From assembly GCA_036262835.1 (NCBI GenBank), contig DATAID010000076.1:1-64000 (forward strand): a stretch of DNA of 64,000 nt, written 5' to 3'. Positions 35,460 to 44,702 of the stretch are shown here, piece after piece. The DNA is from RBG-16-66-20 sp036262835. Lineage in GTDB: Bacteria > Pseudomonadota > Gammaproteobacteria > Burkholderiales > SG8-39. Each line of letters begins with the position of its first letter. Position 1 is the first letter of the stretch. The notes under the pieces were generated by a model. That model ran no database searches. It saw nothing but the letters and a program-made list of their open reading frames with translations, and was not told the origin of the DNA. The position numbers were made by a program, and so were the translations under genes.

Positions 35460-38400
35460 TCGCGCGCGTTGTGGAAAAGCTGCATCCAAGGCGAATCCTC
35501 CCCTGCGTTGTCCGGCGACCAGGACATCTGCACGCTCCGGAACACGCGCTCCGGGTGCGGCATGACCACGGTGAAGCGCCCGTCCGGCGTGGTGAGCCCG
35601 GTGATGCCCTGCGGCGAGCCGTTCGGGTTGAGCGGATAAGTTTGCGTCACCTTGCCGCGGTTGTCGACAAACCGCAGGGCAACCTGCGCTTTTTGCAGGC
35701 AAGACTCGTCTTCGAAATAGGCGAAGCCCTCCCCATGCGCGGTGGCGATGGGCATGCGGCTTCCCGCCATGCCGCGCAGCAGGATCGAGGGGCTTTCCTG
35801 CACTTCCACCATGACGAAGCGCGCCTCGAACTGCGCCGAGCGGTTGGTGGTGAAGACCGGCCAGTGCTCGGCGCCCGGAATGATCTCCTTCAGCGCCGCC
35901 ATCATCTGGCAGCCGTTGCAGGAGCCGAGCGCGAAGGTGTCCTTCCGCCCGAAGAACGCCTCGAATTCCCTGCGCGCCCGGGCATTGAAGAGGATCGACT
36001 TCGCCCAGCCCTGCCCGCCGCCCAGCACGTCGCCGTAGGAGAAGCCCCCGCAAGCGGCGAGCCCCTTGAAGCCTGCGAGCGACGCCCGGCCGGCGATCAC
36101 GTCGGACATGTGCACGTCCACCGCCTCGAAGCCGGCGCGCGTGAACGCCGCGGCCATTTCAACCTGACTGTTTACGCCTTGCTCTCTCAGGATTGAGACT
36201 TTTGGTTTTGCTCCCGTGGAAACGAAGAACGGCTTGATAGAAAAAGAAAGGGCAACAGACAACCCGGGATCCGACGCATCGAGAGTCCGGTCGTACTCCT
36301 CCTTCGCACAGTCCGGGTTGTCGCGCAACTGCTGCATGAGGAACGAGGTCTCGGACCAGGCGCGCTGCAGCTCGACGCGCTTTTCCTTCAGCACCGGCCG
36401 CGCCGTGCGCGTGAACACGATCTCGTCCCGGTCGTTCGGCGAGCCGATCGGAAATGCCACCTCACCGAGGCCGTGCCTGCGCAGCTCGTCCATCACCCGC
36501 GTGCGATCCGCGGCGCGTATCTGGAGCACCGCGCCGAGCTCCTCGGCGAAAAGCGCCTGCAGCGCCTTTTCCCTCAGGCGGCCGGCAAGCTGCTCCTCCT
36601 TGCCGCGCTTGAACCCGTCGACGTCGTCGGTCCAGGCGTCGAAAGTGAGCGCATCGAGATTCAGGGTGACGCCGCAATGCCCGGCGAACGCCATCTCGCA
36701 CACCGTGGCGAAAAGACCCCCGTCCGACCGATCGTGGTAGGCGAGCAGCAGTCTTTCTTTCAGCAGGCTTTGGACGGCATTGAAAAAGCCCTTGAGCAAA
36801 ACCGGCGCATCGACATCCGGACACTCGTTGCCGAAGCGCGAAAACACCTGCGCCAGGATCGAGCCGCCCAGGCGGTTCCTGCCGCCCCCGAGGTCGACGA
36901 GGATGAGCTCCGTTTCCCCCGCGTCCGTGCGCAGCCGCGGCGTCAGCGTCGCGCGCGCGTCCTCGACGGCGGCGAACGCGGTGACGACGAGCGAGAGCGG
37001 CGCGAGCACCTCCTTGCCATCCCAGGCGGTGCGCATCGAGAGCGAATCCTTTCCGACCGGGATCGCCACGCCGAGCGCCGGGCAGAGCTCCAGCGCGACC
37101 GCGCGCACGGTGTCGTAGAGCGCGGCATCCTCGCCTGGCGATCCCGCCGCCGCCATCCAGTTCGCCGAGAGCTTCACCCTATCGAGCGCACGCACCTGCG
37201 CCGCCGCCAGATTGGTGAGCGCCTCGCCGATCGCCATGCGCCCGGAGGCCGGCCCGTCGATGAGCGCGAGGGGCGTACGCTCGCCCAGCGCGAACGCCTC
37301 GCCCCGGTAGCCCTCGTAATCCAGCAGCGTGACCGCGCAGTCGGACACCGGCACCTGCCAGGGGCCGACGAACGGGTCGCGCGAGCACAAGCCCCCGACC
37401 GTGCGATCGCCGATCGAAATGAGAAAGGTCTTGTCGGCGACTGCCGGGTGGCGCAGCACCCGATAGGCGGCCTCCTTGAGCTCCACGCCGTCGAGCGAGA
37501 TCGGCTCGAGGCGATGCGCGACCCGCTTTACGTCCCGCACCATTCTGGGCGGCTTGCCGAGGACGACCTCGAGGGGCACATCCACCGCGGAATTGCCGAA
37601 GACCTCGTCCCTGACGGTCAGGCGCCCGTCCGAGGTCGCGGCGCCGAGAATGGAGAACGGACAGCGCTCGCGCTCGCAGATGGCGCGGAAAGCCTCGAGG
37701 CGCTCGGGCGCCACCGCGAGCACATAGCGCTCCTGCGCCTCGTTGCACCAGATCTCGCGCGGCGACATGCCGCTGTCCTCGGACGGCACCGCGCGCAGGT
37801 CGAGCCGCGCGCCGCGCTGCGCGGCATGCACCAGCTCCGGCAGCGCGTTCGACAGGCCGCCCGCGCCGACGTCATGGATCGACAGCACCGGATTGCCCTC
37901 GCCCAGGCGCCGGCAGCGGTCGATGACCTCCTGCGCGCGCCGCTGGATCTCGGCGTTGCCGCGCTGCACCGAGTCGAAGTCGAGGTCCTCGGCGTTGGCG
38001 CCCGCGCCGATCGAGGAGGCCGCGCCCCCGCCCATGCCGATCAGCAATCCCGGCCCGCCGATCTGGATGAGCAGGGTCTTTTCCGGAAAATCCTTTTTCA
38101 GCGCGTTGTCCGCGGCGATGCTGCCCACGCCGCCCGCGAGCATGATCGGCTTGTGATAGCCGCGCACGACGCCATTCACCTTCTGCTCGAAGGCGCGGAA
38201 GTAGCCGGCGAGATTCGGCCGGCCGAACTCGTTGTTGAAGGAAGCCGCGCCGATCGGCGCCTCGAGCATGATCTGCAGCGGCGAGACGATGCGTCCCGGG
38301 CGCCCGGGCCCCTTCGCCTCCCAGGGCCGCTCGGCGCCCGGAATGCGCAGGTGCGAGACCGAATAGCCGACGAGGCCCGCCTTGGGCTTCGCGCCGCGTC

Positions 38401-39349
38401 CGGTCGCGCCCTCGTCGCGGATCTCGCCGCCCGCGCCCGTCGCCGCGCCTGGAAACGGCGCGATCGCCGTCGGATGGTTGTGGGTCTCGCACTTGGCGAC
38501 GAAATGGGTGGTTTGAGGCTTCGCCCGGTAGACGTTGTTTTCCCCCGGGAAAAAATCGTTCGAGTCGGCGCCTTCGATGATGGCCGCATTGTCCGAATAG
38601 GCGAGCACCGTCCCCTGCGGATTGGCGGCGTGGGTGGCGCGGATCATGCCGAAGAGCGACTGCGGCTGCCGCTCCCCGTCGATCACCCAGTCGGCATTGA
38701 AGATCTTGTGGCGGCAGTGCTCCGAGTTCGCCTGCGCGAACATGGTGAGCTCCGCATCGCTAGGCTCGCGCCCGAGCGCGCCGTAGGCCTTGCGCAGGTA
38801 GCCGATCTCCTCCTCGCTGAGCGCGAGCCCGAGGCGGCGGTTCGCCTCCTCAAGCCCCGCAAGCGGCACCATGGCGAGCGGCCGGGGGGCGACGTGGCGG
38901 AAAATTCCCTCGGCCTCCTCGATCGCCGCGAGCACGCTCTCCGTCATGCGGTCGTGCAGGAGGGCGCCGGTCGCCGCGCGCTCGGCGGGCTTCGCGCCCT
39001 CGAGGAAAAATGCCGTGCCGCGCTCGATGCGGCGGACCTTGGCTAGACCGCAGTTGCGCGCGATGTCGGTCGCTTTCGATGACCAGGGCGAGATCGTCCC
39101 GAGCCGCGGCACCACCAGGTAGAGCGCGGCGCCGCGCGGTGCCTCGGCCGCAGGGCTCCCGTAACGCAGCAGCCGCTCGAGCAGCTGCCGCTCCCCGGCC
39201 TCGGGCGGCGACTCGAGCTCGACGAAATGCCAGTGCTCGGCGTGGAGCGCGCGCACGCCGCGCGCGACTTCTTGAATTCGGGAGAGAAGCTTGGCGAGCC
39301 GGAAATCCGACAGCGCCCGGGCGCCGCGGAGCTTCAGAACAGTGGCCAT
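35447..39349 (-). CDS. purL: Phosphoribosylformylglycinamidine synthase
   Basis: A 1300-residue large-type PurL (E. coli about 1295). It has the N-terminal domain, then two tandem AIR-synthase-like halves (NSEHCRHKIFNADW and AKCETHNHPTAIAPFPGAATG, then ISIGDRTVGG and VGKDSLSMRT) and a C-terminal class I amidotransferase. The latter has the catalytic Cys in GSCNGCQMMAAL and His in the ATAHGEGF region. It makes FGAM in purine synthesis, using ATP and glutamine. It is transcribed singly, with an extended -10 upstream, and its stop overlaps the start of the Bug receptor. Confidence 0.98.
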   Translation of the reverse strand: MATVLKLRGARALSDFRLAKLLSRIQEVARGVRALHAEHWHFVELESPPEAGERQLLERLLRYGSPAAEAPRGAALYLVVPRLGTISPWSSKATDIARNCGLAKVRRIERGTAFFLEGAKPAERAATGALLHDRMTESVLAAIEEAEGIFRHVAPRPLAMVPLAGLEEANRRLGLALSEEEIGYLRKAYGALGREPSDAELTMFAQANSEHCRHKIFNADWVIDGERQPQSLFGMIRATHAANPQGTVLAYSDNAAIIEGADSNDFFPGENNVYRAKPQTTHFVAKCETHNHPTAIAPFPGAATGAGGEIRDEGATGRGAKPKAGLVGYSVSHLRIPGAERPWEAKGPGRPGRIVSPLQIMLEAPIGAASFNNEFGRPNLAGYFRAFEQKVNGVVRGYHKPIMLAGGVGSIAADNALKKDFPEKTLLIQIGGPGLLIGMGGGAASSIGAGANAEDLDFDSVQRGNAEIQRRAQEVIDRCRRLGEGNPVLSIHDVGAGGLSNALPELVHAAQRGARLDLRAVPSEDSGMSPREIWCNEAQERYVLAVAPERLEAFRAICERERCPFSILGAATSDGRLTVRDEVFGNSAVDVPLEVVLGKPPRMVRDVKRVAHRLEPISLDGVELKEAAYRVLRHPAVADKTFLISIGDRTVGGLCSRDPFVGPWQVPVSDCAVTLLDYEGYRGEAFALGERTPLALIDGPASGRMAIGEALTNLAAAQVRALDRVKLSANWMAAAGSPGEDAALYDTVRAVALELCPALGVAIPVGKDSLSMRTAWDGKEVLAPLSLVVTAFAAVEDARATLTPRLRTDAGETELILVDLGGGRNRLGGSILAQVFSRFGNECPDVDAPVLLKGFFNAVQSLLKERLLLAYHDRSDGGLFATVCEMAFAGHCGVTLNLDALTFDAWTDDVDGFKRGKEEQLAGRLREKALQALFAEELGAVLQIRAADRTRVMDELRRHGLGEVAFPIGSPNDRDEIVFTRTARPVLKEKRVELQRAWSETSFLMQQLRDNPDCAKEEYDRTLDASDPGLSVALSFSIKPFFVSTGAKPKVSILREQGVNSQVEMAAAFTRAGFEAVDVHMSDVIAGRASLAGFKGLAACGGFSYGDVLGGGQGWAKSILFNARARREFEAFFGRKDTFALGSCNGCQMMAALKEIIPGAEHWPVFTTNRSAQFEARFVMVEVQESPSILLRGMAGSRMPIATAHGEGFAYFEDESCLQKAQVALRFVDNRGKVTQTYPLNPNGSPQGITGLTTPDGRFTVVMPHPERVFRSVQMSWSPDNAGEDSPWMQLFHNAREWVG

Positions 39350-39364
39350 CTACCCCTGATCCAC

Positions 39365-39381
39365 ATCCGGTGAACCCGGAT
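39365..39381. repeat. Inverted repeat between purL and the long-helix gene
   Basis: ATCCGG and CCGGAT flank TGAAC, forming a 6-bp perfect stem in the 52-base gap. It falls at the expected purL transcription start, so it could be an operator or a leader hairpin. No PurR-type box is recognisable. Confidence 0.3.
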
Positions 39382-39388
39382 TTTACCA
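39380..39388 (-). promoter_or_regulatory. Extended -10 element of purL
   Basis: TGGTAAAAT on the minus strand is an extended -10 (TG plus a 5 of 6 hexamer). Transcription would start near 39373, about 24 bases before the purL ATG. Confidence 0.4.
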
Positions 39389-39401
39389 GAGGAAAGCGCG
39401 T

Positions 39402-42400
39402 TTACTTCTTGATGACCGGATTTTGCGTCGTGCCGGTGATGTTCAGCACCGTGCGCAGCGTCTGGTTGGGCGTCTTCACTTCGGCGGCGATGCGTCCGGC
39501 GAGATTGCCGCCCGCGTCGATGTCGAGGTTCGCGCCCGCGTTCATCGCGCCCGAGCCGATGTTGAGGTTGCGAAGCTGCACCGTGCCCTTGTCGTACACG
39601 CCCTGGCCGGTCAGCTCGCTGAACTCGGTGGTCCCGCCGGTCTGGGCGCCGCCCGTCTCGAGCGCGCGCCGCAGCGAGAAGTTGCCGATGACGCCGTTCT
39701 CGATCTTGAAGCTTCCCTCGGCGCGGGCCGACTCGCCGAGCTTGGCCGGGTTGGGGCCGCTCAGCGTGTAGTTGCCGCGCGCCTCGACCTTGCCCTCCGA
39801 CACGAGCGCGGGCGCGAACACGGCCACTTTGACGCCGCGCGAGCGCACCTCGCCTTCGACCGTCCAGTTCGAGCCCCAGCGGACGCGCGCGGTCCCGCTG
39901 ATCAGCCCGTCGAACTGGCGGCCGTCGAACTCGGAGGACGCCACGCCCTGCCGGTTCGCGGTTCCCTTCCAGCCGAAATCCGAGAGGGAGAGCGCAGGCA
40001 CGAAAGGAATCGCCAAGCTCGCCGCGCTTGCTTCGAAGGCGATTTCATTGCCGTTCGGCGTGAGCTTCATGGCGAGCTTGTCCGGCCCGCTGATGTTGAC
40101 TGCCTGCAGCGCGCCTTCGCCGCCGACCGTCGCGTCGACGTCCAGCGGCGGCAGCGCCAGCGGCCCTTCGGCCTTCAATCCCTTCGCGACGATGCGGCCG
40201 ACGCGGAAATTGGGCCCGCCCACCTTGCCGAAGAGCGCCTCGCCCAGCTGCGCCTGCGACACCGACGCACCCTCGAGCTCGATGCGGTTGAACGATTTCT
40301 TCGGGCCGAAGAGGGAGCCGACCTCCGGGTAGCCGCGCACGAGGCGGATCTTGACGTCGCCCACGGTGACGTCGGACAGATTCACCTGCACGCCCGTGAT
40401 CACGGAGAGCCGCGCCGAAGCGACTTTCACCGGCACGCCAAGCGCCTCTGCGGCGGCTTTCTCGTAGTCCGAGGCCGACAGCGGCATCACCTGCAGCGCG
40501 CCGATGCCGCCGATCAGGATCACGAACACGGCGATCGCCACCGGCTTGCCCCACTTGACCGGCCGCTTGGCGACCACCGCCGCCACCTGGTCGCGCTCGC
40601 GCGCCGCCTGGCGCGCCTCCCTGGAGACTCGGCTCTCGTCGCGCCGGACGTCGTCCATGTCGAGGTCCTCGTCGCTCACCCCGATGTCGTCGGCCTTCGC
40701 GGCGCCCGCGCCGGGCGCCTTGCTGCGCGGCGGCAGGGTCGCCTCGGCCGCTTTCTGCTCCGCGGCGCGCTGCTCGGCCTGCTTTTTCTCCTGCGCCTCC
40801 TGCGCCTTTCTCTTGCGCTCGGCTTCCTCGTCCTTGCGCCGCTCTTCTTCCTCGCGCGCCCGGCGCTCTTCGTCCTCTTTCGCCTTGCGCTCGGCGTCCT
40901 CTTTCGCGCGACGCTCGTCTTCCTCGCGGCGCTTCTTCTCCTCGGCCTCGCGGCGCCGGCGGTCCTCTTCGTCGCGCGCGCGCCGCGCCGACTCTTCCTT
41001 CTCCCTGCGCTCGGCTTCCTCCTTCGCCTTGCGCTCCTCTTCCTCCTTCTGCCCGAAAGAGTCCAGGTCGCCGAGCAGGCTGCCCAGATCTGCGCCTCCG
41101 CCCGCGGCAGCGGCAGCCGCCGCCGGCTCCGGCGCCTCTTCCTTCGCGGCCTTGCGGCCGGCGTCTTCCTTCGCCCGGCGCTCGGCGTCCTCCTTCTCGC
41201 GGCGCTCGGCGCGCTCCTTCTCGCGACGCTCGTCCTCGTCCTTGTGCCGCCGCGCCTGCTCCTCGCGGCGCTTGCGATCCTCTTCCTCGCGCCGCTTGCT
41301 CTCCGCCTCTTCCTTGGCGCGGCGCTCGGCGCGCTCCCTCTCGCGACGCTCGTCCTCTTCCTTGTGCCGCCGCTCCTGCTCCTCGCGGCGCTTGCGGTCC
41401 TCTTCCTCGCGCTGCTTGCGCTCGGCTTCCTCCTTCGCGCGTCGCTCGGCGAGCTCCTTTTCGTGGCGCTCGCGCTCTTCCTTGCGCCGCTGCTCTTCCT
41501 CCTCACGGCGCTTCCGATCCTCTTCCTCGCGCGCGCGCCGCTCTTCCTCGAGCTTCGCCTTCATCTCGGCTTCGAGGCGCTGGCGCAGCTCCTCGCCTTC
41601 GCGCTTGTTCTTTTCCTCGAGCTCCTTGCGCGCGCGCTCGGCCGCCTCTTCCGCGCGCTTCTCCGCCTCCTCGCGCGCCTTGCGCTCCTCCTCCAGCTTC
41701 GCCTTGAGCTCGGCCTCCAGGCGCGCCTTGTCCTTCGCCTCGGCCTCCGCCTTCGCTTTGGCTTCCGCCGCCATCCGCAGCGCCATGTCGCGCGCCTGCT
41801 TGGCCTTCGTCTCGGCCTCGGCGCGCGCCCGCGCCTCGCTTTCGGCTTTCGCCCTCGCTTCGGCCTCGGCCTTCGCCTTTGCCTCGGCCGCCGCCTTCGC
41901 CTCGGCTTCCGCTTTCGCCTTCGCCTCCGCGGCGGCACGGGCCTTCGCCTCCGCTTCGGCCCTCGCTTTCGCTTCGGCGGCCGCTTTTGACTCGGCTTCC
42001 TGGCGCGCCCGGTAATCGGTCGCCGCCTGCTCCTTCGCCTTCTTCTCGGCCTCGGCGCGCGCCGCGGCCGCCAGGTCGATCGCCGGGGCCTTCGGCGGCG
42101 GCGGAGCGGCCGGCTTGGGAGGCGACGGGGCGAACGAGGTGAAATCCATGTCGTCGCCACCGCCCTTCGGGGGCGGCGCGGCCTTGCTGAAGTCGAGGCC
42201 GTCCGCTGCGTTGCCGGCCGGCTTGGGCGCCGCCTTGGGCGGCGCGGGGGCGACCTTGCGCAGCGGCGCGATCGGCTCGGCCGCCCCGGAGGACACCTCG
42301 CGCACGAACCCGTCCTTGTCGAACTGCTGGATGAGCGCGTCGAACTTGTCGGCCGGGATTTTCTCGAACTTCAGCGCGATGTCGGCGAGCGTCGTCTTGC

Positions 42401-42533
42401 CGTCGATCTCCTTCAGCACCGCGCGATCGCCGCGCGAAAGATGGCTCGTCTTGCCCGAGGCCTCCTGCACGCCTTTTCCGGTCTTGGAGAAGATCGCGCG
42501 CGGATTGAGCGGCGTGGTTTCCTTGGTGGCCAT
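39402..42533 (-). CDS. Membrane protein with long charged helix and AsmA-like periplasmic region
   Basis: A 1043-residue protein of unknown function. Residues 1-80 form a small folded domain (LSRGDRAVLKEIDGKTTL, GFVREVS), resembling the wing-helix modules at the ends of some signalling proteins. A Pro/Ala-rich linker follows (about 85-155). Residues about 156-290 are Ala/Glu/Lys repeats (AEAKAKAEAEAK type) and about 290-598 are Glu/Arg/Lys-rich (RREEEDRKRREEQ type), broken near 465-492 by an Ala/Gly patch. A single membrane helix lies at about 663-685. The last 350 residues are beta-rich and resemble AsmA C-terminal segments. Its promoter is a perfect TATAAT 10 bases before the ATG. Confidence 0.85.
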   Translation of the reverse strand: MATKETTPLNPRAIFSKTGKGVQEASGKTSHLSRGDRAVLKEIDGKTTLADIALKFEKIPADKFDALIQQFDKDGFVREVSSGAAEPIAPLRKVAPAPPKAAPKPAGNAADGLDFSKAAPPPKGGGDDMDFTSFAPSPPKPAAPPPPKAPAIDLAAAARAEAEKKAKEQAATDYRARQEAESKAAAEAKARAEAEAKARAAAEAKAKAEAEAKAAAEAKAKAEAEARAKAESEARARAEAETKAKQARDMALRMAAEAKAKAEAEAKDKARLEAELKAKLEEERKAREEAEKRAEEAAERARKELEEKNKREGEELRQRLEAEMKAKLEEERRAREEEDRKRREEEEQRRKEERERHEKELAERRAKEEAERKQREEEDRKRREEQERRHKEEDERRERERAERRAKEEAESKRREEEDRKRREEQARRHKDEDERREKERAERREKEDAERRAKEDAGRKAAKEEAPEPAAAAAAAGGGADLGSLLGDLDSFGQKEEEERKAKEEAERREKEESARRARDEEDRRRREAEEKKRREEDERRAKEDAERKAKEDEERRAREEEERRKDEEAERKRKAQEAQEKKQAEQRAAEQKAAEATLPPRSKAPGAGAAKADDIGVSDEDLDMDDVRRDESRVSREARQAARERDQVAAVVAKRPVKWGKPVAIAVFVILIGGIGALQVMPLSASDYEKAAAEALGVPVKVASARLSVITGVQVNLSDVTVGDVKIRLVRGYPEVGSLFGPKKSFNRIELEGASVSQAQLGEALFGKVGGPNFRVGRIVAKGLKAEGPLALPPLDVDATVGGEGALQAVNISGPDKLAMKLTPNGNEIAFEASAASLAIPFVPALSLSDFGWKGTANRQGVASSEFDGRQFDGLISGTARVRWGSNWTVEGEVRSRGVKVAVFAPALVSEGKVEARGNYTLSGPNPAKLGESARAEGSFKIENGVIGNFSLRRALETGGAQTGGTTEFSELTGQGVYDKGTVQLRNLNIGSGAMNAGANLDIDAGGNLAGRIAAEVKTPNQTLRTVLNITGTTQNPVIKK

Positions 42534-42543
42534 GGGGCGCCGT

Positions 42544-42549
42544 ATTATA
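42544..42549 (-). promoter_or_regulatory. -10 element of the long-helix gene
   Basis: A perfect TATAAT on the minus strand, ending 10 bases before the ATG at 42533. The spacer has no Shine-Dalgarno. The predicted start leaves only about 3-4 leader bases. Confidence 0.45.
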
Positions 42550-42580
42550 GCCAGCGACAGGGGTGATCCGGCCGCCCGGC

Positions 42581-42586
42581 TAGAAT
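42581..42586 (+). promoter_or_regulatory. -10-like hexamer before the LhgO-like gene
   Basis: TAGAAT ends 9 bases before the ATG at 42596, with a GC-rich spacer lacking a Shine-Dalgarno. Together with the minus-strand TATAAT in the same 62-base gap it forms a divergent promoter pair. Confidence 0.4.
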
Positions 42587-42595
42587 CGCCGCCGC

Positions 42596-43711
42596 ATGGA
42601 TCGGATCGAGTGCGTGGTGGTCGGCGCCGGGATCGTCGGCCTCGCGGCGGCGCGCGCGCTTGCCCTCGCCGGGCGGGAGGTGGTGATCCTCGAGGCCGAG
42701 GAGGCGATCGGCACCCATACGAGCTCGCGCAATTCGGAAGTCATCCACGCCGGCATCTATTACCCGGAGGGCTCGCTCAAGGCCCGCGCCTGCGTCGAGG
42801 GCCGGCAGCGTCTCTATGCCTACTGCGAGAAGCACGGCGTGCCGTTCAGGCGCTGCGGCAAACTGATCGTCGCCACCTCGGAAGCGCAGAAAGAAGAGCT
42901 CCTCGCCATCAAGGCAAAAGCGCACGCGAACGGCGTCGCCGATGTGGTCGAAATCCCGGCGGCCGAGGCGCTGAGAATGGAGCCGGCGCTGCGCTGCGTC
43001 GCGGCGCTGCACTCGCCCTCGACCGGCATCATCGACAGCCACGCCCTCATGCTGGCTTACCTGGGCGATGCAGAAGCGGCCGGGGCCATGCTGGCGCTGA
43101 AGAGTCCCTTGACGAAGGTCGTGAGCGACTCGCAGGGCTTCGTCCTGGAGGTGGGCGAAAAAGAGCAATCCCGGGTAAGAGCAAAAATCCTCGTCAACTC
43201 CGCCGGGCTGCGTGCCCCGACGGTGGCGAGCCGGATCGAGGGGTTTCCGCAGGGCAAGGTTCCGCGCGAGCTATACGCGAAAGGCAACTACTATTCCCTG
43301 CAGGGCCGGCCGCCCTTCTCGCGCCTGGTCTATCCCGTGCCCGAGCCCGGCGGCCTCGGCGTGCACGTCACGCTCGATCTCGCGGGGCAGGCCCGCTTCG
43401 GGCCGGACGTGGAGTGGCTGCCGGGCCTCGGTGAAAGCGTCGATTACTCCGTCGACCCGCGCCGCGCCGAGCGTTTCTATGCCGCGATCCGCCGCTACTG
43501 GCCGGGCATCGCCGAGGGCGCGCTCGCGCCCGCCTACTCGGGCATCCGGCCCAAGATCTCGGGGCCGAACGAGCCGGCCGCCGATTTCGTCATCCAGGGG
43601 CCCGCCGAGCACGGCATGGCGGGCCTCGTGAACCTCTTTGGCATCGAGTCGCCCGGATTGACAGCGTCGCTCGCGCTGGCCGATCATGTGGCGGGACTTC
43701 TGAAAAATTAA
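42596..43711 (+). CDS. FAD-dependent oxidoreductase, LhgO/L-2-hydroxyglutarate oxidase-like
   Basis: A 371-residue DAO-family flavoenzyme. The N-terminal FAD-binding motif is VVGAGIVGLAAARALA, followed by THTSSRNSEVIHAGIYYP, which is the L-2-hydroxyglutarate-oxidase signature. The C-terminus has SGIRPKISGP and LFGIESPGLTASLALAD. The enzyme oxidises L-2-hydroxyglutarate or a related alpha-hydroxy acid, passing electrons to quinone or oxygen. It opens a run with a TRAP transporter and nnr, which suggests that its substrate is taken up as a carboxylate (inference). Confidence 0.88.
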   Translation: MDRIECVVVGAGIVGLAAARALALAGREVVILEAEEAIGTHTSSRNSEVIHAGIYYPEGSLKARACVEGRQRLYAYCEKHGVPFRRCGKLIVATSEAQKEELLAIKAKAHANGVADVVEIPAAEALRMEPALRCVAALHSPSTGIIDSHALMLAYLGDAEAAGAMLALKSPLTKVVSDSQGFVLEVGEKEQSRVRAKILVNSAGLRAPTVASRIEGFPQGKVPRELYAKGNYYSLQGRPPFSRLVYPVPEPGGLGVHVTLDLAGQARFGPDVEWLPGLGESVDYSVDPRRAERFYAAIRRYWPGIAEGALAPAYSGIRPKISGPNEPAADFVIQGPAEHGMAGLVNLFGIESPGLTASLALADHVAGLLKN

Positions 43712-43729
43712 TCCGGAGGAGAAACCAGG

Positions 43730-44695
43730 ATGAGACGCCTATTCACTTTCGCCGCATCGATGGCCCTGGCGGCGAGCGCCGGCGCGCAGACCAAGTGGGA
43801 CATGCCCACGCCCTACAGCGACGGCGAGTTCCACACCCGCAACGCCAAGGCGTTCGCCGAGGACGTGAAGAAGGCAACCCACGGGCAGCTCGATATCACC
43901 GTGCATAGCAACCAGTCGCTCATCAAGCACGCCGACACGCTGCGCGCGGTGTCGACTGGCCAGGTGAGCATCGGCGAGATCCTGCTCGGCCAATTCGCCA
44001 ACGAGGATCCGGTGTTCGCTGCCGACAACGTGCCTTTCGTCGCGCCGGGCTATGACGCCGGCTGGAAGTTCTATCAGGCGCAGAAGCCGGTGCTGGAGAA
44101 GAAGCTGCAGAGCCGCGGCCTCAAGCTCCTCTACGCGGTGGCCTGGCCGGGCCAGGGCATCTACACGAAGGACCCGCTCAAGACGCTGTCCGACCTCAAG
44201 GGCCAGAAGATCCGCACCTACAGCCCGCTCACCTCGCGCCTCGCCGAGCTCCTCGGCGCGACCGGAGTGCAGGCGCAGGTAACCGACGTGCCGCAGATGT
44301 TCGCCACCGGCGCGATGCAGGCGATGGTCACCTCGTCCGCGACCGGCACCTCGACGAAGTCCTGGGAGTTCGTCAAGAACTACACCAAGACCAACGCCTG
44401 GAACCCGAAGAACGTCGTGGTGGTGAACGAGCGCGCCTTCAGCCGCCTGCCCAAGGACCAGCAGGAAGCGCTGCTCAAGGCCGCCGCTGCCGCCGAGCCG
44501 CGCGGCTGGGAGATGTCCAAGCAGCGCGAGAAGGACGCCGACGAGCAGCTCGCGAAGAACGGCGTGCACGTGGTGGACGCGAGCCCGGAGTTGCGCGCCG
44601 CCCTCGCCAAGGTCGGCGACCAGATGGCCGCCGAGTGGGAGAAGTCCGCCGGCGCCGACGGCCAGGCGATCCTGAAGGCCTACAAGGGCAAGTAA
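43730..44695 (+). CDS. dctP: TRAP transporter substrate-binding protein (DctP)
   Basis: A 321-residue periplasmic binding protein. The signal peptide (RRLFTFAASMALAASAGA) is followed by the DctP pattern (GEFHTRNAKAFAEDVKKAT; YTKDPLKTLSDLKGQKIRTYS). The conserved Arg of KIRTYS is the carboxylate-binding residue in the family. It starts a complete DctP-DctQ-DctM set. A GGAGGAGAAACCAGG ribosome-binding site precedes the ATG. Confidence 0.93.
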   Translation: MRRLFTFAASMALAASAGAQTKWDMPTPYSDGEFHTRNAKAFAEDVKKATHGQLDITVHSNQSLIKHADTLRAVSTGQVSIGEILLGQFANEDPVFAADNVPFVAPGYDAGWKFYQAQKPVLEKKLQSRGLKLLYAVAWPGQGIYTKDPLKTLSDLKGQKIRTYSPLTSRLAELLGATGVQAQVTDVPQMFATGAMQAMVTSSATGTSTKSWEFVKNYTKTNAWNPKNVVVVNERAFSRLPKDQQEALLKAAAAAEPRGWEMSKQREKDADEQLAKNGVHVVDASPELRAALAKVGDQMAAEWEKSAGADGQAILKAYKGK

Positions 44696-44702
44696 GGACG
44701 CG

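Noticed and set aside
39423..41990. Long antisense ORFs opposite the long-helix gene, and tandem repeats that could look like a CRISPR or satellite
   Set aside because: The repeats are codon-level Ala/Glu/Lys/Arg patterns within an intact reading frame; no regular spacers exist and the antisense frames lack motifs.
39402..42533. TolA identity for the long-helix protein
   Set aside because: It has the Ala/Glu/Lys helix of TolA but the membrane helix is near residue 670 instead of at the N-terminus, and the tail is AsmA-like.
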